From: Amblyomma americanum
Taxonomy: Eukaryota; Arthropoda; Arachnida; Ixodida; Ixodidae
Assembly (NCBI RefSeq): GCF_052857255.1
Contig: NC_135497.1
Span: forward strand, 181,259,478-181,323,477
Direction: 5' to 3'
Length of the DNA stretch: 64,000 nt
In this document: positions 1-10,799 of the stretch, one piece after another
Position numbering within the stretch: the stretch's first letter is position 1
How the letters are laid out: the number at the start of each line of letters is the position of its first letter
Position numbers and translations under genes: made by a program
Notes under the pieces: generated by a model
Told to the model about the DNA's origin: nothing
The model's database searches: none
The model's input: only the letters and a program-made list of their open reading frames with translations

Positions 1-864
1 GTTAATCGAGGCTGAGGTTCTAGCGTAAAATGTATTCATAAGTATTTTAGGCCCGCTGGCATATCAGAAGTCTACTTCGTAGTTTAATTAAAAAAAAAAT
101 TCGTTCTCACAACCACCAAATACCGGCTTAAATAAACGAAAGTGGGAAAGAGCCTAGTATTGCAGAATGAAATGTTCAGCTCTTCATCAATTGTGTCTTT
201 TGAATACGGTTGCAGCCTTTGCCAAGTCACCTACCCTACTTCTAATGAGTTGCGCAGCCAAATTTGAATTTTTGTGGGTTCATATTAACGTGTAGGTGAA
301 AGTCAGATCATTTATATTTGTCTTGCCCGCATACCCTGCTTACACGCTGCAAGTCATAGAATCAAGAGGGTTAGCAACTCCGGCACGCATGTGCACATTT
401 ACGCGCGCACGAGTGCACGCATGCACGCACGTTACAGGTGTATTAAAAAGACTCTGACTTGCGCTCGGGCTTTCTGTGGGTTTTTTCGTCCCTTGCTGTT
501 TCGTACCCACAGTAGCGCAATAGCGCAGAAGTATAACGGACAGCGAAACGATTCTATTCTACTTGGTAGTTTCGCTATAAAAGCACACAAAAAGGTCATG
601 CATACACATTTAGGACTGCTGTACAATACATAACAAAATGTAGTAATCTGTGTGTTCTTACATAGCAACAGATAGGACTGATCCTCTCGAAGAAGATTGG
701 CGCGGGTTAAATTCATGTTATAGTTTTCCTGATTCTTGTATAGGCTCGCATTTTTCGCGTATAAATCATTTGCCTTCTGTAAGGGTGTTTTCCGATTATC
801 TGAAATAGAGTACGAATGGTGATTTGTTACACGCAGTAAGCGTCAAAATTTACTTTCTTTGCAG
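1..864. other. Presumed intron upstream of the large exon
   Basis: No coding exon or known repeat is recognised here. The stretch ends in a pyrimidine-rich tract and the acceptor AG at 863-864, so it reads as the 3' end of an intron. A short CA/CG-rich stretch with repeated ACGCAC-like motifs lies at about 380-432. The short ORFs in it show no protein-like composition. Confidence 0.5.
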
Positions 865-3800
865 GTACGGCGGGTCTAAAAGACCGACGTCATTTAATTC
901 TGCTATACCGAGGCAAATATCCAGGAGAGCCAGTTCGAGCCCCGCGTCGTCTGCCAGAAGCCGAAGCAGCACTTCTCTCAGCACAGCAACGCCTCCGGCG
1001 AGAGCACTGTTCCTGACGAATTCGTGCTCGAGAATTCCAGTGCTCAACGGGTCCACCGTGAAGAAGACACCGAGCCCCCCTAGAGCAGCGGCGCTTTCTT
1101 CTCCCACGAGCACCTCTTGCGAGGAAGAATGCGAAACCGAACAGAATAAGGACTTCAGGAAGTCTGTGCTCAATATGAACCTCACAGAGGAGGAGAGGGA
1201 AAAATACCTTTCGAGGCAACGGGAAGAACGGGAACGCTGCAGCCAGCATGGTGATACTGAGTACAAAATGGATTCCAGCAACGCTACCGAGGCGACGACC
1301 ACGACAACAGAGACGGAGACGTCCGAAGACGAAGGCGCGGTCGTCCTGTCCAAGTCAGCATCGTCTACAGTAGGCAGAAGTGGCTCCAAGTCGTTACTCC
1401 TTGAGCCTGGGCTCCGTCCCAGTGGTTCGAAAGTGATTGTGTCTAGAAGTTCTTCACAGAACGTGCTCACAAAAAGGGGAAGCAGAGATAACATTTTACA
1501 AAGCAGCCAGAGCAACGACCGAATTTACGACCGTTCCCGAAGTGCTTCGGGCGCAGATCTCTTGGAAGCGACAACGACCACGGACGACGACGAAGACGCG
1601 TCAGAGGCTCGAAGCCGACGTGTGAGAAGGCGTCGCAAAGGTTCGAAGGAGAACATACTGGACGGTGGGACCGACAAGCCCGCTCCCACCGCTGCAGCTC
1701 CGGTCAAGTACGACCGGCAGGAGTCGACCAGTTCCGTTGCCTCCTCCAGCACGAGTTCATCGGAGCCAACTGATCGTCCGCAGATGGGCGCCCCTCATGT
1801 GACCGTCTCCACTCACACGACGAGTGAAGGAGACGACGAAGAGGAAGACGATGACGAGGACGAAGACGAAGACAACGAGGATGAAGTGGCCAGCCTGGCA
1901 GTGACGCCTGTCCCTTCGGGCGACCACCTGTCGCCTGAGCCTTCACCGGCCGCACCCATCAAAGACGAGACGCTAGCAGCCGAACAGGATGTAAATCAGG
2001 AGTCTGAAGAAAGCCAAGAAGATGAGGAAGAGGAAGACGAGGAAGAAAAGACACTTGACTTTAGCGGAGATGAAAAAGTGGCCACGGGTGGCTTATCGGA
2101 CAACGAGATTAGTGACGCGGCGGACGAAACAGCCGCTGTTGCAAGAGACAGAGAGGTTGATAGTGCCGGAAATGAAGAAACGCCCGAAAGCGAACAGAAG
2201 AGCGACGCAGAAACAGCGGCATGCCCCACCGAAATACCCGAAGAGAAAACTCCGAAATTTTTCAGCGAGTCCGAGAAGTCTGAAGAGGAAGGCGAAGAGG
2301 ATGATGAAGAGGACGATGAGGAGGAGGAACAAGAGGACGAAAAAGAGTTGAAACATGAGGAAGAAGACTTCGAGCATAAGGAGGTGGAAGAAATAAAATT
2401 ACAAGCAGAAGAAGCAAGCAGCGCTGAGGACGAGGCGGAGAATGAGATAATGCACAAGGAGATAGATGTCGATGCCACCGAACATAGCGCAGAGGCAGAT
2501 GGAGGCAAAGAATCAGAAGAGGAAGGCGCATCAGACAGAAGCTCTTCTGAGGGGCCATGCGACAAGGAAAAGTCGCCTGAAATAATTATCGGAAAAGAAA
2601 GTGAGGCAGAAGTTTCTGAAGAAAGCGACAAAGATGAACAAAGTGATGAGGAGCTCGACGATGCCGGGGCAAAAGACGATGGAGGGGACGACGACGGAGA
2701 AGGAAAGGAACGGCCGCCGAGCCCATTATGCGAACCTGCAGAGGATGCCGAGGAATTTGTAAAAGATGGCACAAAGGCCGAAGAAACATCGGACGAAACG
2801 GAAGAAGAAACCGATGATGACAGCCATGGCCAGAAAAATGACGTTTCCGCTTCTTTAGCAGACGAAAGGGAGCAGAAAACACCGGTACTAACTGAAGGGA
2901 GTGAAAAAGTGGAGGAAGAGGTTGAAACAGACGACCACAAGGAAAATCAAGCCACCCAAGATGTTATTGAAGCAACGTCTACAGAAAGTGTGCACTATGT
3001 CGAAAGTAAAACCGATTCGTTTCCCAACACAGCCTCTCCGCGTACATTCCCTGATATCCTTCGAATTAGAGATGCTTCTCCTGTCCTCACTTCAGATGCT
3101 AGTGCAAGATCAAACAAGTCAGAGACTTGTATCGTAAGCATGCACAGTCCTGAGAACCGGCAAGAAATAAGTTCACCATCGAGTTTAGCTAAACCGATTG
3201 CAAGTGAGCCATGCCAGCTTGCCAAAACTCCTTCTTCACAGAGCGTCACAAGCCCGACAATTCTAAGTCCAGTGGTCACCAACAGGACAGCCCTGCCTTA
3301 CGTTAAGCAGCCTTTGCCCGGAGAAACTCCTACAGAAGAAAAGCTGGGAAGCCCAGCAGCAGCGCCGCTATCTCCGTTCAGCCATCCGAGTGTTAGTTCC
3401 GTTAACAGGATAGCTTCCCAGTTTTCGAGTCCTACTCCAGTACCTCAGTCGCCGCCAGTAAGAAGAACTAGGCCCACACATTCCGGCATTCCTACTCCAT
3501 CAGTTACAAACGATTCGAAGCCTGATGAGAACAAAAGCTTGAGCGCAGCGCAGCCAAAGCCGCAGCTTGGGGTGACCCGTCGCCAGCGCCCGACGGTCTC
3601 CTCTTCAGTCCAACCAAGCCAGCAGAGCAGTATCCCGACGTCGTCGTCGACCTCAGCGACGCAGGCTTCTGTCCCTTCGCCTCGAGTGCGGCCAGTACCG
3701 GTACCTCCAGCCACGGGTGTGTCATCTACTCGAGTACGTTCTGTTCCTGTGGCGCCCCCACCAGCCCCGGTCTCCTTGGTTCGCGTTTTCCCTGTACCAC

Positions 3801-5281
3801 CGCCTCCGGAAACGCCAGCAGCGGCACCTACGGTATCTAGTGCAAAGACACAGCCACCGGAAGTACTTCCGGTGGCACAGGAGAAAATATCTTTAGCTTC
3901 CCCAGCGAGGCCGGCATTTGCAACAGCACAAGAAAAGGCACCCCCTCCTGCGACCCCAGCAAGGCCGGAAGCGCAGGCTTCGCCCAGGTTTCTCTCATCG
4001 CAAGAAAAAACACATGCTCCAGCAGCTCCAATTAAGCCGGCAGCACAGACATCACCAGCGTTCCAGGCCACACAAGAAAAAATGCATGCTGTTTCAACTC
4101 CGACAAAACCGGCTGCTCAAACACCGATGCCGTTTACGCCACGGCAAGAAAAAACCCAACCTTCCCCGCCTGCGCCAAGGACCATTACGCTGCCAACCAC
4201 CGCACAGCGCCCCACATCTTTAGACATCGGCAAAGAGAATACTAACAGGGCGTCCCCATCTGCAGACTCATTTCTTCAAAATTACAGGCGGTCCCGAGAC
4301 GCAGTCAGTAAAAGTGATTCATCGGGACACATCAAGAGCCCCTCAGTTCTCGCAGCGCAGCGGACGTTTCTCTCCGGAGACGCGAAGCAGATAACGACAC
4401 CAGAGAAGGCGCCAGTCGAAGTACCTAAAGCTCCGTTTACCACTCCGTCAAAGCCGCCAGTCGAAGTAACGAAAGCTTCGTTTACTTCACCAGCAAAGCC
4501 GCCAGCCGAAGTACCGAAAGCTTCGTTTACTTCACCAGCAAAGCCGTCGGTCGAAGTACCGAAAGCTTCGTTTACTACTCCGGCAAAGCCTCCTTGTGAG
4601 CCTCCAAAGGGTAAATTTCAAAAGACACCAGAGCAGACTCGCACGGTGTTTGGAATTCCGCCTCCAGGTAGAAGGCCAATAGCGGCTGCAAAACCTGTGG
4701 AAGCAAAGAAAAGTCCTCAGGAAGTGAGACCACAGCCGGTACCTACGAGGCCGAACGACCAGGTGAAAAACGGAAGAAAGCCCGTGACCAAATTTATAGG
4801 TTCATGCAAGGACATCGATTCTCTGTTGAAGTACGGAAGCGACGAGGAGCCGGAAACATTCGAGCAGTTTGAAGATCAGTTCGAGAAAGGAGCCGCCATA
4901 AAACTGCCTCTTCCTAAGGAGCTCAAGAAGCACTCTCCTGGAGACAGAGTAAAGCACTTCATTGGCAAGTTCCAGGACATTGACGACATGCTTGGTGCCC
5001 CAACAGCCACGCCCGTATTCCCACTCAGCCCCTGTGATCGCAGCCCTTTCGAACGATCGTTTACCGACAGTCAGGCGAGGAAGACCCAGCAAGACGACAG
5101 TGACTCTTCGGGTGACTCGTCTCTCGAAGAAGTCAAGGTGTCTTCAGTAAAAGTGCACGAGTCCAAGCAAGCGATACGGCCCCGCCTTGACGCGTACACA
5201 GAAGAGATCGACTCCAGTGCAGTCCGTATCAGGGAGCCCAAGGTGATGCAGGGACAGATTACGAAAAGGCCTACCAGAAAG
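865..5281 (+). CDS. Large internal coding exon, disordered acidic/proline-rich protein (unidentified; possible long FHOD N-terminus)
   Basis: An uninterrupted reading frame of 1472 codons plus one base lies between a strong acceptor (pyrimidines then CAG, ending at 864) and a strong donor (AAG|GTAAGT at 5281/5282). It enters in phase 2 and leaves in phase 0. There is no good start codon, so this is an internal exon and upstream exons lie outside the window. Segments, numbered from the first full codon at 866: Ser/Arg-rich residues 1-100; a short charged segment with LTEEEREKYL near 110; Glu/Asp-rich low complexity at about 320-700; Pro/Ser/Ala/Thr-rich linker at about 765-1280 with two sets of short tandem repeats; then a more ordered end with a repeated FIG...DID motif at about 1309 and 1363. 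No catalytic domain, signal peptide or membrane segment is visible. If the donor is not used, the frame runs 22 codons further to a stop at 5348-5350. I do not recognise the family. A cytoskeletal scaffold is plausible from composition only. Joining to FHOD exon 2 would be in frame. Confidence 0.8.
4406..4585 (+). repeat. Four 45-bp coding tandem repeats
   Basis: Four copies of a 15-residue unit, roughly KPPVEVPKASFTTPA, lie in frame inside the large exon. The period of 45 bp keeps the frame. A looser set of five units built on QEK and a following Pro/Ala stretch occupies about 3870-4170. Both look like expansions in a disordered linker. Confidence 0.85.
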
Positions 5282-7075
5282 GTAAGTGGCACCGCCTTCA
5301 CAACAAGTTTCGGCGGACATAGTGATGCGGCAGCCGTACCTGTACAGTAGTTCTGGGGAAGCCAGTAGTTTTTGTTCTCTTCACCAGACGCCGCAAATGA
5401 TTCGGGCAATGGAAATGTTGGCCAAAATTCATCTTACAATTTTTTTTCTTTCGCATGAAGTTACTAGTGCGATTGAACAGTAAAGTGAAGCTACATGTGA
5501 AAGGAGAATCCACTGGGCTTCACTGCGGTAAGCTGTATCAGGCACTTCTCGGACGGGTACAAATGAGCGCATGTCTTTCATGCGTTGCACACATAAAGTT
5601 GTGACCACTATCAAAAAGCACTAATTTCTAAGCCAAGATAAATCCTAGTTTTGTGTACCTTATCATGACGGACGAGGTTCTATAATGTCACTCAGGGGCC
5701 GTTACTTCATCTGAGAGCGATACTGGTGACATGACCATGATTGCTGGGTATGTGCCCCTGATAGACTGGACGACCGACTACATATCGCAGCGCTCCTGAT
5801 CTTAGACGTGATAAAAAAAAATAAGCAGCGTAGTCGCATACGCAGGAAAATATCTTCCATGCGTGTACGAAGAAACAGAAACCCGCGGGATTCATTTCAA
5901 TGCCGAGTAAGTGTCAGGAGACGTTGGATTTTCTTAGATGATGCTTGTGCTGACAGCCAGCATTTCTTGCGGAAAGTTTCAGCGTCATCAGTTAACGCTC
6001 TTCGGGAAACACTGCGGAGAGCGCGACTGCTCTTTCTGCGCTCTAGAGAAAGCCTCGTTTTACCCGGCGTACACCAATTCATTCATTCAAACAGAGCCGG
6101 CTTTCCCTCGAGGCCGCTGTATGTTTGAGTCCAGATGACTTAAACGCTGGTTACAATCTGACTTCTGCGCCTCCGAACTTGCTCACTCCCTTATAGATGC
6201 AAATAATAGCCCCGATAAGAATTCAGTGTGGTTCTACCAGGGTGTTCTCGTTGGATCTTCTCCCCACCCGTTTCATACTCGTAGTGTACAAGACGCAGTA
6301 TCACTTCGAAAAACTACAACCATGCATGCGTATTGTAGTCTATCAACCACCCCTTAGAAACAACCGCAACCAAAGAGGGAACCAGTGCTGGGGTAGACAA
6401 AAAGACCTGCACCTTTACGTGCATGGATGTCAGTGCGCGCGCATATTTAATACACCGGCTATCAATACCTTGAGGAGCAGGAGCTCACTTTGAGAGCAGG
6501 CTTCAAAGGTGAGACGTTGATAAATGGGGGTGACCGCGTATGCACGATATGGGACAAAAACGCATTGACAAGCTTTATGGCTGCTGCAGTATAACAGTGT
6601 ACAGCTCAAGTTCGGGCTATAGTTGGTGCATCATGTTTTGAAGGAGGTTAGCGAGGAAAAAAAAGGCGCACGCAGGAGGCGGCGACCACAAACCCAAATG
6701 ACACTACTTATTCTGTCGGAAGAACATACACATGTACTGGTTACAAGTTACAACGCAACAACAGCCCCACCGTACCAGCATCCGCAACACAAGCATCGAA
6801 ATAGCACCTGTAACGCCCAACCTAAATAGAGACGCCATTTCAAGAAATCTTACTCTGCCGTATAAACAGTGATAACGCGTCAGTGACACATTCTATAGTC
6901 GTTTTTTTTTTTCTAACGTAGAAGGCCTCCAAAGTCATGATATCTGCCAAAAATCGTTGCCCCTCAAAATCGTGGTAAACGCAATCACGTGCGCCGGTTT
7001 TTGGCAGCCGGTTTCCCTGTCGCTCTTGCCAACTGTTGCCAAAGCCCTGATTCAGAAGCAGAAAATCGAGACTGC
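5282..7075. other. Non-coding, presumed intron or intergenic
   Basis: AT-richer DNA follows the donor site at 5282. The ORFs here are short and of random composition. No known repeat or RNA gene was recognised. If the big exon is instead a 3' terminal exon by read-through, the stop is at 5348-5350, but no AATAAA was seen directly behind it. Confidence 0.5.
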
Positions 7076-7339
7076 AAGGCAAAGGAGCTCCGGATCAGTA
7101 GCCGAGCGCCCTAACCACTGGGCTACCGCGGCGAAACGCTAAGGCGCCCGTGTGCTGTGCGATGTCAGCGCACGTTAAAGATCCCCAGGTGGTCGAAATT
7201 ATTCCGGAGCCCTCCACTACGGCACCTCTTTCTTCCTTTCTTCTTTCACTCCCTCCTTTGTCCCTTCCCTTACGGCGCGGTTCAGGTGCCCAACGATATA
7301 TGAGACAGATACTGCGACATTTCATTTCCCCAAAAACCA

Positions 7340-7374
<35 letters not shown>

Positions 7375-7383
7375 GGCAAAGGA
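7076..7383 (+). mobile_element. tRNA-derived SINE with inverted 5' head, (ATT)n tail and 11-bp target-site duplication
   Basis: The element proper is 7087-7372, flanked by perfect direct copies of AAGGCAAAGGA (7076-7086 and 7373-7383). The left part, about 7087-7130, is a tRNA-like SINE head on the minus strand: read in reverse it has the A box TAGCCCAGTGG (7115-7125). The right part, from about 7131, is a SINE/LINE-type body in plus orientation ending in about eleven ATT units. The body resembles a repeat I know to be common in tick sequences. Because both parts lie within one target-site duplication, they inserted together. A 5' inversion of this kind is the expected product of twin priming by a LINE reverse transcriptase. 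Confidence 0.8.
7339..7372. repeat. (ATT)n microsatellite tail
   Basis: About eleven ATT units form the 3' tail of the SINE. Short-unit tails of this kind mark the priming end of LINE-mobilised elements. Confidence 0.9.
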
Positions 7384-7556
7384 CGGTGGCGGAAAGTAAA
7401 ACGCTGACGCCTGCCTTATCTCTACAAGGTCTCACCGCCGCAAGAAAATGGCAAGCAGGCATGGCGTTCCTCCGGCGTTTTCTGCTCATAGCAGCAAGAT
7501 TGCAAAGCTTTGCTCCCGCACTTGCGGTGAAAGCAGGCGTGGCCGCCAAAGGAGGT

Positions 7557-7815
7557 GTGTAACCATTTATATCCGGCGCTCCATCTGAATGGTTTACGCC
7601 ATTCCTCTGCCTTGCGAAAAGTTGTATATCGGGCAGACCGGACGTTGCGTCAAGAAGCGAGCCAAGGAACATGCACAAGAAGTTAATTAAAAAGAGCGAA
7701 GACAAAGGTGCGTGTTTAGTGGCTCGCTTGTGTTTTCGTACCACGATCTGAAGGGAGTGACGATTCTTGGCAAGTATAAATGAACACCCGCAACTAGGGA
7801 AGCCTTCCACTTTAG
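7557..7815 (+). pseudogene. Penelope-like element remnant, GIY-YIG endonuclease
   Basis: A frame beginning near 7586 encodes VYAIPLPCEKLYIGQTGRC followed by a basic helix with AKEH. This matches the GIY-YIG nuclease signature of Penelope-like retroelements (a VY-I-PL-CGK-YIG-TGR pattern). The frame is then broken by a stop at 7688, and weaker similarity continues to a TILGKYK-like segment near 7770 that resembles the end of the same domain. The reverse-transcriptase part was not found upstream, where a SINE lies 200 bp away. In active elements this nuclease nicks target DNA; here the copy is decayed and cannot be functional. Confidence 0.75.
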
Positions 7816-9105
7816 AAAAAAAAAACGAAACATATTGCATCAGTGACGCATTCTGATCTTTGTATGGGGCCGTGTACGAGGTCTTGCACTCGCGGCTCAG
7901 TCGACACCAGTTAGATTTGGCGTTACAGGTTCTCTTTTCGATGCTTATATTGAGCATGCGTTGTGGCCCATACATACATGTGTTTTTTTCCAACAGAATA
8001 AACAGTTGTTACTATAGTCGGGTGCAACTCAAGAACGAAGCGCTTTTCCCCGTCAAAGGACCGCCTTCCAGCCAATGGTGTGACCGATTCTCATGAACCT
8101 GATGGCATGACAATGCAGGGAGTGGCAGATGAAAGGGGATAATCCCCCTCCCTGCATTGCGGCGCCTCTCCTTCAAGTTGCATCCGACTATAGCGCTTGT
8201 AATCTTCTCCTTCTTCGTGCTCTCTCGTTCGTTAGCGCTAAGCTCCTTCAAAAGGAAATCATTAACATTGACTTAGGCGTAAAAGTGTCAATACTGTTTA
8301 CTTTATCGAGGAAACAATGACTTCTGGTTATCACGTGCTCAATGCGAAGTACAGCCACGCCGACTCTCCAGGTTACTCTATCCAGGTGCGGTCTTCGTTG
8401 AGTTCAGCCTGAATGCTCTCGCACACACAAAAAAATATATCTTAATCGGCCTATTCATTATAAAAACACGCAATAAGTTTGATGCCCATCCCACAGACGT
8501 AAAATCTAGAGACGTTGTGGCATGTGTGCAGAAAAGGAGACTTTAGAATAAATGAGTCCCAGAGAACCGTCTTCGTGTCTGTGCAAGAGTGTTATCGGCG
8601 CTACTGCTTGCTTGTCGGCCTAATACAGTGGCTCCAAGGAGAGGGGGAGAGTTTTTGTGGTTGTGCAGAATTCGCACAGGTCGGTGACCCTGCCATTGTG
8701 ATTGTCAGTCTGGCACGGTCATTTTTCTGTGGCGCAAAAAAAAAAACAATGATCGGAAGCGTTCACAAGACCCAGCGTCCAACCGACCGGGAATCTCAAC
8801 CTGCACCTTGTTCGGCCATCGCGTCGCCTCTCAGATGATTTACTTTGCCAGCTAGAAGGTTAGTGAGCCCCCCCACCCCCCCCCCCCCCCCACCCCCAAT
8901 CCCACTGCTGTACTTTCTGCAAATGATTTGTGACAGATAAGAGAAATAGAAGAAAGCTAACGTGAAAACTCTGATGAGTGCAGTTGAGGATATTTCCCTT
9001 TTAGTCATGTTTGTGTCTTCTTTTCACCGAGGAAGTTCCAGTGTGCACTGCCGTTGTTAATGGAGCTGGCGCCTGAACAAGACGAAAACTGCGAACTTAT
9101 CAACC
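7816..9105. other. Non-coding stretch with a poly-C tract
   Basis: No gene or recognised repeat was seen, apart from an interrupted C-rich homopolymer at about 8868-8898. Short ORFs are of random composition. Confidence 0.5.
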
Positions 9106-9399
9106 ATGGATGGTTTAACCTTCATCGATGACGTTGCTGCTGTCTCTGCTCCGAAGTGCCACAAAACGATTCATGGTGCGGTCAGCACTGTTCAGATGAC
9201 GAGCTTAAAACGCGTGAGGGATGACAATCAGAGTGAGAGCTTTTCCCACGAAGTCGTGCGCTGCACCATCGCGGCACCAGACTTTAGTGCTGCGCCAATT
9301 ATGCGCTTACGGCGAAATAATGCACTTACGCGAGCTCTGGGAGCACTGTACGACTGCGAAACATATCTGACAGCATTGACTGAGAAACAACCGGAGTGA
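9106..9399 (+). CDS. Hypothetical 97-residue ORF
   Basis: The ATG has a favourable context (A at -3, G at +4). The ORF of 97 codons ends in TGA, and an AATAAA polyadenylation signal follows at about 9535, roughly 135 bp after the stop. The protein is evenly mixed in composition, unlike the low-complexity shadows around it, with a basic middle (LKRVRDD) and a leucine-rich C-terminus. I recognise no family. It could be a small single-exon gene, a terminal exon, a processed pseudogene or a transposon-derived fragment. The surrounding 5 kb contains several retroelements, which favours the last two options. Confidence 0.3.
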   Translation: MDGLTFIDDVAAVSAPKCHKTIHGAVSTVQMTSLKRVRDDNQSESFSHEVVRCTIAAPDFSAAPIMRLRRNNALTRALGALYDCETYLTALTEKQPE

Positions 9400-9719
9400 T
9401 ACAGGCAGCGGTGAACGTTTCATGTCCTTCACTCAGTGCGTGCCCGAAGCAGTACTTAATGATTGTAGGATCTAAATACAGTGCGGCGTGTGTTAGGCCA
9501 ATGGTAACAAAGAGTGGCTATTATATTATGCCTGAATAAATCATCATATATTCGACTGACGTCAGGCCGCTGACGTCTGGCACGAACGGTTAGTCATATT
9601 CTTGTGAATATTTGGTCTTAAATCCTGCTGATCATTCCGAGCAGATCATTCACAGCATATTTATGAGATATTGAACGGATTACATGGATCGAAAAGAGCT
9701 GGGATCAAGTTTTACTGAG

Positions 9720-10790
9720 AAAACTTCACCCACCTCATGATTGAGGACGTCAGCACAAAAGGCACAGCGGTGGGCTTAAAAACTAATGCGAAGAAAAGGA
9801 AAATAAAGGTCTGCCGTCTCAGAAGGAAACAACAGTTTACGCCGGGTGGTGATGGAGTACACTCGGCCATTTATCAAAATGGCGTCGAACATACGACCGT
9901 ACAACGCTCTGTGAAAAAGCGGACCGGCAGAACAGGATAAAAACGGCAAGCACTTTGCGCACATATGCGTATCCTCAGCTGTTTAGCCGCCTCGCTCCGT
10001 CACAGGCCTCTGTGCGGCCGTTTATTCGACAGTCTGGTGATACTGTTCAGTAATTGGCCGGGTGTACATATTTCTGGGCCTAGTAGTGACCGCTGGCACA
10101 GACCATAAAAAAAAAAGAATGAATGGGTTGGAGTGCATTTTGCGGATACTCTCAGGCTCTTAACAGCACATTGCCATACTTCTTGATATAAAACTGTGTA
10201 ACAATTGTATCCCGCCAGTGCTCACCTATGGAGCCGAAACATGACAGCTAACGAAGAGCCAAGCTATCAAGTTGGCGACACCGCAGAGAAGCGAAAATTA
10301 TAGGGGTGACGTTAAGAGCCAAGAAGAGGGCAGAGTGGGCACGGGAACAAACACGAGTTAATGATATCATAGCCGAAATCCATAGGAAACTGGACTTGGG
10401 CGGACGTATGTACAACGCGGAGAAGAGATAACTGATTCCCTGGTAGGGTGACAGAGCCGATGCCAGTGTAGAGAAAAACTTCGCCTGCGGCAGGGGAGGA
10501 CAAGAGATAAGGAAAATTGCTGGCGCATGCTATCCGCGGCTGGCGCAGTACAGGGCTAGTTGGATGGGTATTTCTGGATTGCAGAGGCCTTTGTCCTGGA
10601 GTAGATGTAACCTGGCTGACGATGGGTTGGTCGCAGCGACGACGACATGTAATCATGTCAGCCATCGAAGGAGCTGTTACGCCGCGGTCATTCTCCGATG
10701 AAAACAACGGGCTAATTCTGAACACAGCTCTGTCCGTCATTCAAGTATGCCAAATCTTTTTGTTCTTGGAAAAAAACATGGAGGTAGATG
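9720..10790 (+). pseudogene. Decayed non-LTR retrotransposon (LINE) reverse-transcriptase fragment
   Basis: Scattered segments in different plus frames resemble the C-terminal half of LINE endonuclease/reverse-transcriptase proteins. A segment with VGLKTNAKKRKIKV near 9770 is like the motif after the catalytic loop; PVLTYGAET near 10215 and KSQAIKLAT near 10255 are like the conserved thumb region; and GWRSTGLVGW near 10540 resembles the ending of many arthropod LINE ORFs. Stops and frameshifts separate all of them, so it is inactive. The clade was not resolved. The identification rests on short motif matches by eye. Confidence 0.55.
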
Positions 10791-10799
10791 GACCATTCG

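Noticed and set aside
1996..2940. 314-codon minus-strand Ser-rich ORF
   Set aside because: It is the antisense shadow of the GAA/GAC-rich acidic part of the large plus-strand exon.
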